From Closterium sp. NIES-65 (lineage: Eukaryota > Streptophyta > Zygnematophyceae > Desmidiales > Closteriaceae), in assembly GCA_948144175.1 (NCBI GenBank), contig CANXME010002103.1:1-64000 (forward strand): a stretch of DNA of 64,000 bases, given 5' to 3'. The notes below the pieces were generated by a model. It searched no databases, was not told the DNA's origin, and was given only the letters and a program-made list of their open reading frames with translations. Numbering within the stretch: position 1 is the first letter of the stretch; every line of letters begins with the position of its first letter. Made by a program: the position numbers and the translations under genes. This document shows positions 40,903 through 53,200 of the stretch, piece by piece.

Positions 40903-43562
40903 ATATGGACATTATGGCAGTACACGTGCGTATTAAACATGAAATTCCGTAACTCTCCAAATATACCACCCTGTAGTCTTAACATTAGTGATTAATTATG
41001 GGTGTGTCTTCTCAACGTGAACAAAATTATTAAAGACCCAGGTAACGGGTTGCTTCACATGACTGTCTAGTTATATCGAATGAAGTTATGTCTGGTGTTT
41101 TTTACAAGCATGTTGAACATGCCGTCATCACCTGGTAATCTATTCATGACTTATGTGATACTGATTTGAAGAGATTGCTTTCGTTATCCTGTAATTTCTC
41201 ATGTGTAATTTTGTAGTTCGAAGAGATTGATCCTTTAAGCATAATCCTTTATCTAACTGATATCTTGTATTACAAGGCTGCACTTGGAATTTCCACACTT
41301 TAAAACTATTCCATAACGAATGATGCACTTCTGCTGAACCGGAACAAGGGCGTGGAACCGGTTGCTGATTTGCGGCTTCAGCAAAATCAGGTTACGCATG
41401 AGAGGATCTGTTTTCGAAGCTTAAACTTTTTGCAATCATCGCCAACAGCCCAGTCGCACCGATTCTTTTGCGACTCATGAATTTGCGACTGGCATCCTTG
41501 TGTCCTTGCGGGGATGCGCAGGCCAGTTGGTTGGGCCTTCAGGTGGGAAGGAAGCACAGCCCAGTGGCGGTTTTGTGCTAGTGTTCCGAGACCCGGTTGC
41601 AGCATCGTGGTAATCATGGTGACCAGTGACGTGAACCTGTAAAAATGTTCACGAAATGAACGGAAACCTTATGAAGGGTACCACGCTGATTTCCACGACC
41701 AGTTCCACGCCCTAACGCTTGGCACCGCCCTTGCCGTGTGCCAGCCAAGCCAAGTGAAATCTACGATGCTGCCACTGCGACCCTCACAGTCGATCGAGGA
41801 CTGCGCGTTCCAGTCTGGCTGGTGGGCACTCCCCGTTCCTTGCGCTAATTGCTGGTACAGTTTTGGCAGAGGGTGATGGGCCGGAGGAAAGGGAGGGAGG
41901 GACTGCCTGTCAATCCAACGCTGACGTGCGATGGTCTTGTGTCCACCACGAGAAATTTGTGGGGGCACCAGGCCCCCCACCCACCCCATGCACAAGGTGG
42001 AAATATTTCAGCTGGAAAATCTACGTACAGTTCACACGCCTTCCGAGGATCCGACGCGGGGCGGTTTGAATTTTTTCAAACAACTCAGGCCAGGAAAACC
42101 TTGCCGTTGAGGGAGGGGGAACATTCACCGAGTTGATGAAAAAGGCGCCTGTAACTTGGAAACAGCTGCACCCATGCACCCCCTGAAAATTGCCCCAGAA
42201 GTTCAATTGAGCTCTCTTGCATCAGCACCAGGCCTCAGGATTTCAGGACATTTTACCCTGATTAGCCTGTTTTTTAGGGTAGTGTTTCAAAACCACCCTG
42301 TAAATACAGGTTTCAATGGTTTTACCACCCTGTCACGATCAGGCCTCGTAAATTTTGAGCGTTGTTTTGCAGTTGTTCGTTCTTGTAGCACACTGCCTTG
42401 GCCGAGTTCGGTAGTGGCAGCACTCTTGTCCCTCAGTCATTTAACTGGCTAAGTCCTTGCCGGGAGACACTCACACATACACCAAAACAAGCGTCGGATG
42501 TGCTCGAAAACTGGCTCAGTCCTTTCCACGGAGACACTCACTCAGATTGGACCGCTGCAGCCTAGTTCAAATTTTCACCCTGCCATACCGGACCAGAAAT
42601 ATTTCAACACCCTGCCATTTCTAGGGTACGACGCGGCAGCAACACTGCAGTGGCAGTGTGACTTCGACCTGGAACTTTGATTTGACAGGGTGGCACAAAA
42701 CGAATCAAGACCCCTGATCAGCACCTCTCCCTGCTGGTCCCGCTCTCCCCCCACAGCCAACCGCAAACAGAATTTTGCCACTGCACCGAAACCTGCCGCT
42801 GTATATAGTGTCAAACCGTGCGCAACTCCCAACCACCCAAAACCCTTTCTTCCCTTTGCCATAAGCGTCAGATATGGAATCAATCCGCGTCCATTCCACA
42901 ATGATTTGTCTGACGCTCCTCACTCGTCCCAGCGAGACAGACAACTCGAACATCAACTCTAGAAGGCTGAAGCCCTGATCCGCGTCGCGTGGTCCTTAAT
43001 CCCATTGGCTCATCCCAACAATATTTTTCTCATTGCCGTGTCCTTTTTTTTGGAACTATCTGCACGGGCCGCGAGTGCCACCCGGCTGACGACTGTTGTG
43101 GGAAACATACGGAGTTCGCAACTCTACCCGTCAATACGACTCGCGAACGTACGCGATGAGCGGTCACGACTCACGGCGAGTTAGGACGAGCAATCATAGA
43201 GACCCCACAAGGGGTACTTATCGTTGTCACGACGAGGCCAAGGTGGAACCAAGGCGGAAGCGGAGGCGGGGCCGATACGCAGACAAGGACACCCACCCAC
43301 CACTATCACCGCAAGTCACTGCGGCGGCCCGTCCACTCTTAGCTGTCGTTTCATTCGGTGCTTACACTTGGGACCATCGTCCGCTGGCGAGTGAGATAAG
43401 GCTGTTAGTGGAAGCGTCATCTCTGAAGTGTACCCTCAGAGTGCTTCGACGCCTGCTGCGCTAGTGTGACACTCGCGTCCCTGACGGACAGACTCCTCGT
43501 TTCGCTTCTAAACGTCAAATCAGCACGGCCAATCGCGAAGTTTGCGCGAAACCGGCGCCACC
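40903..43562. other. Intergenic stretch, no supported gene
   Basis: Between kinase-B and the long gene at 43,563. The first part is AT-rich. 42,200-42,700 contains scattered CACCCTG / CAGGGT words resembling hAT-type subterminal debris, but I could not pair ends or find a target duplication. A short open frame at 43,096-43,464 looks like chance coding in GC-rich DNA. Confidence 0.5.
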
Positions 43563-46500
43563 ATGTTTTCGCCGCTGGCCTGCTTCTCTCCGCACAACTT
43601 CGCCGGCGATTTTAGTGATTTCGGCGACGATGTAACTTTCGACGAAAGATTTTCGCCAGCAACACCAACTACGCGGACCGTTCCGAAAATCCCCTCCCTC
43701 TCGTCCCTGCCGGTCTTCACGCGGCCGCCCACGAGCCCCGCAGCCGCGTGCGTCGCACCCTTCCCCGTCTGCTGCTCGCCCAGCAGCGACTGCGGTTCCC
43801 GTAACGACTCCCTGCGACGCCACGTGCGACACATCGAGCGACGAGCCAATGACGCCTCGTGCGACGGTCGGAGTGAAAACGCGTCGCACGAATTGTCGTT
43901 CTGGGCATCGGAATGTGCTCAGGCGCCGGGGCGGAACGACGTACGCCCACATCGCGAACTCCCCCCGGCCTCCGTCTTCGTTCCCCCCGTTATAGTGCCA
44001 TCGCTTACTAGCAACGACGTCGCTCGGCGGTACTTCTCCAACGGTACGGAGTGCCGCCCTGCTCCCTCGGGAAACGTAACCCGCAACAACTCGAAGCGCA
44101 AATGTGATGGCGCCGGCGGCGGTGGCGGCGACAGCGCGAACGCGGCGTCAGCGCGACCAGCGGCGGCGCGGGCAAATATGAAAGGCGCGAAGAAGACCGA
44201 GGTAGCTGTTGAAACAGTCGGCGCCTCCGCCAAGAGTCACCTGCTCGCACGACCATCGCTGGTCATCCCATTCCCCGCTGGGGAGCCGTTACATTGTAAC
44301 GGAGCTTTCGACTCAAACAACAACGCGTTAGCGAATTCCGAATTACATGGTCACCACGTGTCGCCGCCACACCGCAACCTCGCGGATAAGCCGCTCCCGT
44401 CGCGCAGCCGTGGGAAATCGAGGCCGCGCACAGCGCCGATGGGGATTGCGTGTTGGTTGTGGGACACCGCGACGGGAGTGGCAGGAACGGGCGGAGCGGG
44501 AGAAGCGGAAGGAGCGGGAGGCGCGGCAGCCGAAAGCCGGACCGGCAAGCCGTCTGAGGATGCGAAATTGGCGGTGACAGCAACCGGACGCCACGCAGCG
44601 CCGGCGTTGGCGATTGACATCCGCGGCGGCGGCAGCAGCAGCGGCGCGTTGGGCGGCGACGGGGATAAAGCAGCGTCGGTACGGACGGCGCTGTACCCAT
44701 CGGCGCGCAGTGAAGGCGGTGGCGGCGAGCGGAGCGTGCGCGACGTGCTAATCGTGGAAGGGGGAAGGCCGCCCGCGGATGCGGGGCGTGCCCGAGGCGG
44801 TGTGTTCCGCAAGAAGCAGCGGCGGGGGAAGGGCAAGCGGAGCGTGTTCGTGTACGAGCTGGTGCGCGCGCCCGCGGGGGGAGGCGGCGGGGATTATGGG
44901 GGCCGCGGATTGCCGCGCGCGAGAACAGCAGGCGCCGCGGAGAGTGGCAGTGCTGGGTTGTGGGGGACGGACGGCGCGGAAGGAGTGGCGGAGGGAGCAA
45001 TGGGAAAGGCGCAGGGTTGGCAGCAGCGGTCGCTGGATCGAAGTGACACGCAGAGCGACATTGCTGACGTGGACGAACGGCGAAGGGAGATGGAGAAATA
45101 TCTGACGGAGAAATTAAGGCGAGAATCGGGTCCGAAGGAAATGGGGCGAAAGGAGAAAGAGGTTACGAGAGAGGAAAGGGAAAGTGGCGGCTCGGAAGGG
45201 GAGCAGCACGAACGGGAGAACGGTAGCGGCGGCGGCGGAAGTTGGGGGTTGCGAGTCGCTGATGATGACGACTCGTTAGGAGCAAGCGGGCGCGCTTGTA
45301 ATACGTACGGGGGCTGTGACGAAGGAAACAACAGCTGGCGCGATACAAGCAGCGAAGGGGAGGCAGCGGGGATTGACCAGTGGGACCTGGACGCAGATAT
45401 CGAGGAGCACCATAGCGAGGATGAAAGCAGCGCTGTGCTGTCCGCCGCCACGAGCGGCGACGGGGGCGATCCGTGGGGCGTTGGGGGCAGCAGTGGCAGC
45501 GAGGAGCAGCGAGCGCTGCAGCGGCAGGGGCGAGACAAAGGACTAGTGATAGACTTGGGAGTGGATGGGGAGGAGTTGGGAGTGGTGAGGAGGGACGAGG
45601 ATTGGTTTGAAGAGGCGGAGGGCGTGTTGCTGGTGGACGAAGGGCGTGTCGTGCCTCGGGAGTCAGACGGTGGCGAGCGCGGCAGAAACGGAGAATGGGG
45701 AAGGTCGCGAAGCTGTGTGGAAGCGTCTGTCCGCCAAGCCAGCAGGGCGGCCGTTGCCCGCGCTGCAGCGGACGCGCAGGCAGGCAGGAGAGGCGACGGT
45801 AGCGATGGCAGTGGGAGTGACGGCAGCACCGGCCGTGGCAGCGACAGCAGCAGCAGGCACAGGGAAGGTGGGCGGCCCGTGCTGCTGCGGTGCGAGGGCG
45901 TGCGGGGGAGCAACCGCGTCCGCGCGTTTGATCCCAGCGAGTACCCCGCAGCACCTGCAGCACCCGCAGCAGCACCCACAGCACCCACAGCTGCAGGTGG
46001 CGTGCCTGCGAGCGAGCACCACTGCGTGAGTGCAGGTGCAGGTGCGAGTTGGAACACACCCACGGCAGCCGGTGCAGCCGCTGTGCCAGAGGGCCGTGAG
46101 ACTGCAGCGCAGGGAGGTGCGAGGGCGAGGGCACGCCAGGGAGATGACGCGGCGGCGACGTCAGCAGCGGCGGGAAAGAGCCAACACGTGTCGGCATGGT
46201 GGCAATTCGGTGGGGCTGATAAGAGCGCTGATAAGAGCGACAGCAGCGGGCAGGCCGGCAGACGGAAGAGCACAGGTGGTGGAGTGAGCAGCGGAGTGCA
46301 TGGGGGTCGGTCCCGGCCGTTGGGACCCCCACCCACGCCCCAGAGCCCTGACCACGACGCATGCATGGAAAGCCGCACCTCGCACTTGATATCACCACCG
46401 GCTCTCCCCTCGCACGCATCAGCAGCGTCATCGTCCCGCCTACTGCCCTCCCCACGCCTCCCGCCCTCCCGGCGCCTCCCGCCGTCCCCCGGCCTGAGGA

Positions 46501-48191
46501 GGCAGCAATCCGCTGCGGCTTCGCTTGCTGCGGTGGAGGCGAGTCAACGGCAGCGTGAGAGGCAGGCTGATTTGACTGCACGAGCAGGCAAGCAGAGCAG
46601 GGGAGCGCGGGAGGAGTGCGGGCGAGCGGCGGTGGTTTTCCACAAGAGCAGCAGCACTGGCAGCAGTGGGGGGGGAGGAGGTGTCAGTGGCACCGGCAGT
46701 GGCACCAGCACTGGCAGCAGCCAGGACACATCGAGCAGTAACTACAGCAAGAACAGCACCCAATGCCGCACCTCGCCCTCCTCATCCACCTCTCGTCCCT
46801 CTCCCCCACTCCCTTGGTCACCCCCTCCCACGTCCCTCGTCCCTCTCCCATCACCCCCGTCCGTAGTCCCTCGCCCCTTGCTCTCCCTCTCTTTCTCAGC
46901 TTCGGTTTCAGCTTCGGCCAAGCCTAGGCCTCTGAGCCGTGCCAACTCTGCCGCCCCAGCGCTCCTGCACCCACAGCCCATCTTGCTGGCTGGTGGGAAG
47001 CGATTCAGCACCCGCTGCCCTGCCGCTGCGGCTGCTGCTGCCGCCGCCGCTGCAGTTGTTGCAAACGGCGGTGGTGCTAATGCTGCTGTTGCTGCAACGG
47101 CTGCCAATGGTGCTGGTGCTGTTGCTGCTGCCAATAGCGGTGGTGGTGGTGGTGCTGCTGCTGCTGCTGCTGCTGCTGCGACTGGGAAAGCAAGAGCAGG
47201 GAGAGCAGCAGAGGCAGCAGGGATAGCAGGAGGGAAGGGAGCAGTGGGCCTCAAAGCGAGCGCTGTGGTTTACCACCCGCCCTTCAGCAGCTATCGTCAC
47301 CAGGCTGACGTGGCAGCCCAGGAGGAGGAAGCGAGTCTGAGGGAGCTGGAGCAGCAGCTGGAGAGAGAGAGGAGGAGGAGGGAGGAGGAGGAGGAGGAAG
47401 ACTTGTTGGCAGAGGCTGGTGAGAGGGGAGTGAGGGAGGTAAGAGTGAGGGAGGGCGAGTGGGAGGAGGGAGGTGCTTGGATGGTGAAGATGCCCGGAAG
47501 GGGGGAGTCAAGGAGGCTGGAGGAGCTTTGTGAGACGGTTGGGATGGGTGCTGGTGGGGTGGGGATGGGATTGGATGGGGTGGAGATGTGCTTGGAGTTG
47601 GAAAGAGGGGTGGTGAGCATTGGGCCTAGTGTGGGAGGTAGAGGAGGGATGGGAAGGAGCTTGAGCATGGGAAGGGGGTTGCTGGGGTTGAGTCCAAATG
47701 CGAAGCCGGATGCGAGAGGGAGAGAGAGAATGGGGGCAATGCAAGGAGCGAGAGAGCATGCTGTCATATCACCAGCGCTTGTACCTCCTCCCATGCGACG
47801 ATCCTGCACAGACACACGGCAGGAGAGGCGGGCGAGGGAGCAGCTGGAGAAGATGGGTGCGTGTGTGAAACAAGATGTGGGAATGGAAGCAGCAGCGGCG
47901 CCACCCATGCGACGGTCCCGCACTGACACAAGGCAGGAGAGGCAGGCAAGGGAGCAGCAGGAGCAGAGGGAGCAGTTGGAGCAGATGGGTGTTTGTGTGA
48001 AACAGGATGTTGGATTGGTTCTCGTGCCACCTCCCATGCAACGGTCACGGACTGAAACGCGGCAGGAGAGGGGGATGAGGGCAGGGCAGCAGGCAATGAC
48101 ACCAGCAGTGAGGGGAGGTGGCAGAAGAAGCAAAGGGTGCAGCAGAGGGGAAGCAGGCAGCGGGCGGGTGTTGCGGCGAGGCAAGACATAG
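43563..48191 (+). CDS. Intronless 1,542-codon low-complexity protein, unknown function
   Basis: ATG at 43,563 in GCCACCATG context, one frame to TAG 48,189-48,191. The N-terminus reads MFSPLACFSPHNFAGDFSDF. Most of the chain is Gly/Ser/Ala/Arg-rich and looks disordered, with a basic patch KKQRRGKGKRSVFVYELVRA near residue 420 and poly-Ala/Gly runs near 1150-1215. An acidic-basic helix of coiled-coil type (LRELEQQLERERRRREEEEE) lies near 1255-1285. Near 1410, 1445 and 1490 are three copies of PPMRRSxTDTRQERxARE-like repeats separated by KQDVG. I recognise no family. The length of the frame without stops and its N-to-C changes in composition support a real gene. A 3' exon may exist: a CT/GTGAGT donor near 48,268 and a TTTGTGCAG acceptor at 48,480, but I could not bridge the stop. 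Confidence 0.65.
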   Translation: MFSPLACFSPHNFAGDFSDFGDDVTFDERFSPATPTTRTVPKIPSLSSLPVFTRPPTSPAAACVAPFPVCCSPSSDCGSRNDSLRRHVRHIERRANDASCDGRSENASHELSFWASECAQAPGRNDVRPHRELPPASVFVPPVIVPSLTSNDVARRYFSNGTECRPAPSGNVTRNNSKRKCDGAGGGGGDSANAASARPAAARANMKGAKKTEVAVETVGASAKSHLLARPSLVIPFPAGEPLHCNGAFDSNNNALANSELHGHHVSPPHRNLADKPLPSRSRGKSRPRTAPMGIACWLWDTATGVAGTGGAGEAEGAGGAAAESRTGKPSEDAKLAVTATGRHAAPALAIDIRGGGSSSGALGGDGDKAASVRTALYPSARSEGGGGERSVRDVLIVEGGRPPADAGRARGGVFRKKQRRGKGKRSVFVYELVRAPAGGGGGDYGGRGLPRARTAGAAESGSAGLWGTDGAEGVAEGAMGKAQGWQQRSLDRSDTQSDIADVDERRREMEKYLTEKLRRESGPKEMGRKEKEVTREERESGGSEGEQHERENGSGGGGSWGLRVADDDDSLGASGRACNTYGGCDEGNNSWRDTSSEGEAAGIDQWDLDADIEEHHSEDESSAVLSAATSGDGGDPWGVGGSSGSEEQRALQRQGRDKGLVIDLGVDGEELGVVRRDEDWFEEAEGVLLVDEGRVVPRESDGGERGRNGEWGRSRSCVEASVRQASRAAVARAAADAQAGRRGDGSDGSGSDGSTGRGSDSSSRHREGGRPVLLRCEGVRGSNRVRAFDPSEYPAAPAAPAAAPTAPTAAGGVPASEHHCVSAGAGASWNTPTAAGAAAVPEGRETAAQGGARARARQGDDAAATSAAAGKSQHVSAWWQFGGADKSADKSDSSGQAGRRKSTGGGVSSGVHGGRSRPLGPPPTPQSPDHDACMESRTSHLISPPALPSHASAASSSRLLPSPRLPPSRRLPPSPGLRRQQSAAASLAAVEASQRQRERQADLTARAGKQSRGAREECGRAAVVFHKSSSTGSSGGGGGVSGTGSGTSTGSSQDTSSSNYSKNSTQCRTSPSSSTSRPSPPLPWSPPPTSLVPLPSPPSVVPRPLLSLSFSASVSASAKPRPLSRANSAAPALLHPQPILLAGGKRFSTRCPAAAAAAAAAAAVVANGGGANAAVAATAANGAGAVAAANSGGGGGAAAAAAAAATGKARAGRAAEAAGIAGGKGAVGLKASAVVYHPPFSSYRHQADVAAQEEEASLRELEQQLERERRRREEEEEEDLLAEAGERGVREVRVREGEWEEGGAWMVKMPGRGESRRLEELCETVGMGAGGVGMGLDGVEMCLELERGVVSIGPSVGGRGGMGRSLSMGRGLLGLSPNAKPDARGRERMGAMQGAREHAVISPALVPPPMRRSCTDTRQERRAREQLEKMGACVKQDVGMEAAAAPPMRRSRTDTRQERQAREQQEQREQLEQMGVCVKQDVGLVLVPPPMQRSRTETRQERGMRAGQQAMTPAVRGGGRRSKGCSRGEAGSGRVLRRGKT

Positions 48192-48428
48192 CCGAGCCGG
48201 CGCTTGGAGAAACAGGAGGGGGTGTCTCGGCGCAGAGAGGGGGACCTGCTCATCCGCACGCATGCTCTGTGAGTCCCGTGGGTGGGGCGGGGGAAGGTGA
48301 GGAGAGGGGTGGTTGTGATTGTGTCTCCTGGCAAGTTGCTGAAGCCTGTGTGGCAGGAGGTGTGTGCTTTGCTGTTGATGTCGTCTCATCCCTTCTTCAC
48401 TGCTAACTCTTTTTGTCTGTCCCTTGCA

Positions 48429-48471
<43 letters not shown>

Positions 48472-49058
48472 GTTTGTGCAGAGAGCAAGACGCGGAGATT
48501 CTGGTGCTAGACAACCGACAGTTGCGGTGGGCACAACACAACGGCAGAACATGTGATAACAACTGATAAGGATGATGATGGCAACGCTGATCACAAACTG
48601 ACAATGATGGCACTGCCATCCTGGGTTGCGTAATGGGCGGCCGAGCTAGCTTTTGTGCAATGCTGGAAGCGAGGTCTTTTGAAGTGTAGGTTGACTCCAC
48701 GGAGTGCAGCAGAGCGTGGTTTGGTGAAAGTGATGCGGGAGAAGGTGGCCAACCACCGTTACCAGTAATGGGCTAAGTACGGTTGGTCTTGTACTCGATG
48801 ATGATGTGTTCAGTATCGATACCGGTATAGGAAATTTCATTACATTATGAAATAGTGGTGGTTGGAAAATGCATTGTGGTACTAGGAATTTTAAGGCAAG
48901 AAAAGTGGAGTGCTCTGTAGCACTAGAAAATATGAGAAGATAATAACTAAGGATTCTGGAAGTATTATCCAAAGTGCTTATTTATCGTGTGTAACATTGT
49001 GGGAATGTCTATCAATCTACCACCCAGTAAAGTACTGTAACTTGAACATAGCAGGAAA
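48192..49058. other. 3' flank of the long gene, (CTG)n tract
   Basis: Holds about 13 CTG triplets (48,431-48,469) followed by TGTTTGTGCAG, which looks like a polypyrimidine-type acceptor. The stretch after it (to 48,566) is open in one frame, ending QHNGRTCDNN. No other gene is seen to 49,058. Confidence 0.5.
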
Positions 49059-49613
49059 CAGGGCCCACGATATCAGGGCAAAACATCCTGATTACCCTGA
49101 TTTCAGGATGGTGTCTTAAGTTTGCCCTGGAATTTCAGAATGATGCTGAAATTTACCCTGTGACGTCAGGATGATCCTTGTGTTTTGCCCTGAAATTTCA
49201 GAATGGCAGTGAATTTTTGCCCTGAAGCATTAGGGTGAATGTAGAGGGATTCCCTGACTCGTGGGAAGGGGAGAAAGGGTGGAGGGGGGAGAGAGGGAGA
49301 GGGAGAGGGAGAGAGGGGAGGAAGGAGGCTGGAGGGTGTGTGTGCTAGTTTTGTCCTCACCCCTACCCCACCAATGTTTTTGCTCCGCCAGTAGAAGTGA
49401 AACCAGTGAACAACCTGCTCCTTTCGTGCCTTCCCCTCCATCCTCTCTAGTGCCTCGTATTTTTTGCCCTGAATCATCCATATGAATTACTGCTGGTGCC
49501 CTGAAATTTCAGGATGGCCAGAAAATTCTGCCCTGAAGAATCAGGGCATTTCAGAGATTTTTCAAAAGTTACCCTGAGGGCTCAGGGTGCCCAAAATCCT
49601 AGCACAGGCCCTG
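49059..49613. mobile_element. hAT-like element 4 (555 bp)
   Basis: Ends CAGGGCC...GGCCCTG, flanked by identical 8-bp GCAGGAAA (49,051-49,058 and 49,614-49,621). The interior is full of CCCTGAAATTTCAGGATG words in both orientations near each end. No transposase. Confidence 0.82.
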
Positions 49614-49621
49614 GCAGGAAA

Positions 49622-50220
49622 CTATTGGACCGTTTTGAGTCGCACATATAGGACTCTTGCTAGGTCACTTACTATGTTATGAGTTGTAAAAGAGAGTGCG
49701 CAGGTAAAACGAATAACGGAGCTGTGACTCAATCAACTGCGAATACAATGAATGCCCAAACTAATATAGAACTACGCTAGCTAGGAGAGAACCTCGGGCA
49801 AACGAGGTTGGGTGCAGGTTTGGCGATGAGAAAGCCGAAGGCGACGCGAGGAGCCTCGGCAGCGTTGAAATCGGCCGAACGTGCGAACTCCGAAAATCGG
49901 GTTGTACGCGAAGCAGTCAACCCCGATAAGGAATTCGGGAAAATTCCTTACATACTAGGTCTACACGATTCGACGTGCCGACTCTTTGTCCACGATGCTC
50001 CTATCAACGTACTGTACCACGATTTGGAGTGAGGTGACGTGAGGTGAGGTGAGGGCATTGGTTTGGCAGGCGTGTTCTATCGGTGAGCAGAGCTAGAAAG
50101 AATGAACATCATGAGCCCCACCACTACAGCTCCTATCTTGTTTGCCAAGCCGTGACCTGCCAAACTCTCCTTTTGTCAGACGATACGATTTTAAATCTGC
50201 ACGCCGCCGCTTATATCATA
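49622..50220. other. Upstream region of the third LRR gene
   Basis: No gene supported. GTGAGGTGAGGTGAGG repeats lie near 50,030-50,050, and TTATATCATA sits just before the ATG at 50,221; a promoter cannot be defined from the sequence alone. Confidence 0.4.
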
Positions 50221-53200
50221 ATGCGGCGTTTTCCCAGGCGTGCCGCCGCACGCCGCTGCAGTAACGCCGGAGCTTGCGTTCTCCTCCTCGCAGCCCTTAC
50301 GATCACTATCGGCGCTGCTGCTTGCTCCCTTTCCAGCGTTAGTACTAGTACTACTACTAATCGCCCACCGCCGCGGCGGCGAGATGTCCCACAGCGGCTT
50401 CCGTCCAGACAACGCCTGCTGTCTCGCGCTCAGCCCAGCCGTGCCCAACGCTCTCTTTTGAAGCTCGCCGCTACCGGCAGCGCTGCCGCGGCCGACGCGA
50501 GCGTTGGAATCGTTCTCGAAAGCTCGCAATGTGAGTCGGTTGTCCAGAAGTCAGAGGCTCTCAGCGAGCTTCCTCACGCGATATCATCCTCCCATTTCGA
50601 TTGGTGGTCCAGAATCCGCACTCAGAGTTGACTTTTGTGAGTCGACTCAAAAGTCAACTCGATTGGTGGTCCAGAATCCGCACTCAGAGTTGACTTTTGA
50701 GTCGACTCAAAAGTCAACTCGATTGGTGGTCCAGAATCCGCACTCAGAGCTCCACTTCTCATGAGCAGAGAGAGTATAACACCTCGCTAAACCACTGGGT
50801 CAAGACGAGGGTGTTATTTTGGTGCAGCGGAATGCCCTTAACACTAGCCACACTAGCCCGGCCCACTCGCGTTACAGAGAGAATCCGACGTCAAAGTGCG
50901 GGCCGCCCTTCAAAGTGCGACGTCACACCGACCCAGCCCAGGCGCACGTGCCGGCACTGAGGTAGATGTGCTGTCAAAGGCCCCCGGCTTTTTTTCGCTA
51001 CAGTTAATGTGCTCCCATTTCAACGTTGTGAAGGCACTGCTGCAGCTGAAGGCGGCGTGGGGCGTGTGGGCGGGAAACAGCAACGCCACCACGACGTGCT
51101 CCCCCCCCCTCTTCCCCTCCCTCCTCTCCCCTCCCGATTGCATTCTCTGTACCGGCAGTGAAGGTGCTGCTGCAGCTGAATGCAGCGTGGGGCATTTGGC
51201 CGAACAACAGCAACGCCACCACGGCGTGCTCTGCATGGGAGGGCGTCACATGCAGCCCCAAAGGGCTCCTCACCGCCCTGTGAGGATCGTTCCGCCACTC
51301 GCTGTTCTCGTTACACTAGACTTCCGCTCGGTGCTGTGTGTCTCCCTTTATTAACATGTCCTAATTGGCCTCGTTGCTGTAATTGCCTCCCAGTTAGGCC
51401 GTGGTCTATGTCACGGGCGTTGTATTGGTATCCGTAGCCAAGGGTTCGAATCCAGCTAGCCACGTTTTTCGCCTGAAAATGTGGTGGAGCGAATATTCGA
51501 CTGTGGTAACCCAACTCCGAGGTTCCTGGGAAGCGATCCCCTGATCCGACGAGGACGTTTGACTCCAGGGCAGCACGGGTGTCATGCCTCCAGTCTTACA
51601 CCAACGGGTTAGGGGAATGTTGTAGCGCTGAATAACCCTCGTTTTGGCCAACCTAGTCTAAGGCACGGGCGTTTATGCCCCCTCAGTACTCCGTCGTTAC
51701 TCCTCATTGGCCCCCTCTGTCCTCCTTTCCCCCACAGTGTTTCACTGTATCGCGCCTTCCGCTGTCTGCTCCTCTCGATTGTGTTGGATTGTGTGTGTGT
51801 GGGAGCATTGCAATCCGGACAAAGGGGGGGATGGGTTGAAGGATGTGGGGGGTGGGATGGGGGAGGACTGGATATTTGGGGAAGGAAACTGGGGTGGGCG
51901 GGAGATGGGGGAGGAATGGGAGCTGGTTGGTATTGCGTGTGTTCATGCATTTGTGTGTTGGCAGGGATTCAAAGCTAATATGGCCTAATTGGGAATTTTA
52001 CAGTTACTCCATACCTGCCTCCATCACCGGTCTTTCCACTCTGCAACTCCTGTGCGTCACCACCACCCACCCACCCACCCACCCCTCTCTCTCTCCACTA
52101 CAGTCTACATCCATCTTGCATTGCATCTACCATTCCTTTCTGTCATTTGCCTTGGCCTCGCCCCAACCTCGTACTGCTCTGCCAATCTCGTTTTTCGCAT
52201 TCACATGCCACAACCCTACTGACCATACCCTCTTCCTGCCCTTGCATGCCTTCCTTGCATGCCTCTCTTGCATGGCTCCCTTGCATGCCTCCCTTGGATG
52301 CCTCCCTTGCATGCCTCCCTTGTATGCCTCCCTTGCATGCCTCCCTTGGATGCCTCCTTTGCATGCCTCCCTTGCATGCCTCCCTTGCATTCCTCCCTTG
52401 CATGCCTCGCTTGCATGCCTCCCTTGCATGCCTCCCTTGCATGCCTCCCTTGAATGCCTCCCTTGCATGCCTCCCTTGCATGCCTCGCTTGCATGCCTCC
52501 CTTGCATGCCTCCCTTGCATGCCTCCCTTGCATGCCTAGCCGGACCACAAGCTGCATGCATGCCTTCATTGCAAGAGATAACTCCATTTTATCCTCCTCT
52601 TGCCATCTCCACTGTTGTTCGCGCTCCCATCCCATCCCGCAGTGATCTGACCAACGTCAATCTGTTCGGGCCCCTTCCATCCCTTGCCAGTCTCACTGGC
52701 CTCACGCACCTGTGAGTATTGCTCTTCCGTGGCTCCAAACCAGGTCAACTGAATGTTGGACTAGGCCCTGACTTTTGAGTCGACTCAAAAGTCACCTGTG
52801 AGTGCTGCTCTTCTATTGTTCCATACCAGGTCAACTGAATGTTGGACCCTGCCCTGCCTATCCAATGTGCCCCTCCAGCACCCTCCTTCACTCCTCTGCA
52901 CCCCCTGATCCTGCTCTTTCCAGCTTAATTGATTGTATCTCCCGCAAATTTTCAAGACTGGAGTCATTTCCCTTCCCTTCCACAACTACCATTTTCCTTT
53001 CTGACCCTTTTCCCACGTCGCTCATTACCAATCGCTTGTACAAGTACTTTTGAGTCGACTCAAAAGTCGTACTCGTCAAGTCCTCGTTTATTCCAAATAA
53101 TAAAATCCTTATTTCCCCTGAACCCTAAACCCTGCATCCCCATGGCTGCCCCATGTGGTCCCATTTCCCACTAACTGCACTGTACTACCACGTGCACCCT

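Noticed and set aside
42200-42700. Further hAT-like element with CCCTG words
   Set aside because: No pair of inverted ends and no 8-bp duplication could be found.
44894-46581. Long antisense open frames opposite the 43,563 gene
   Set aside because: GC-rich antisense shadow; composition is Pro/Ser/Leu-rich without domain or start context, while the plus frame is open for the full 4.6 kb.
51443-51453. tRNA gene at the GGTTCGAATCC box
   Set aside because: No cloverleaf could be drawn around it and no A box at the right distance; kept only as a weak SINE hint. The similar GATTCGAATCG at 13,391 lies just after the TRIM primer-binding site.
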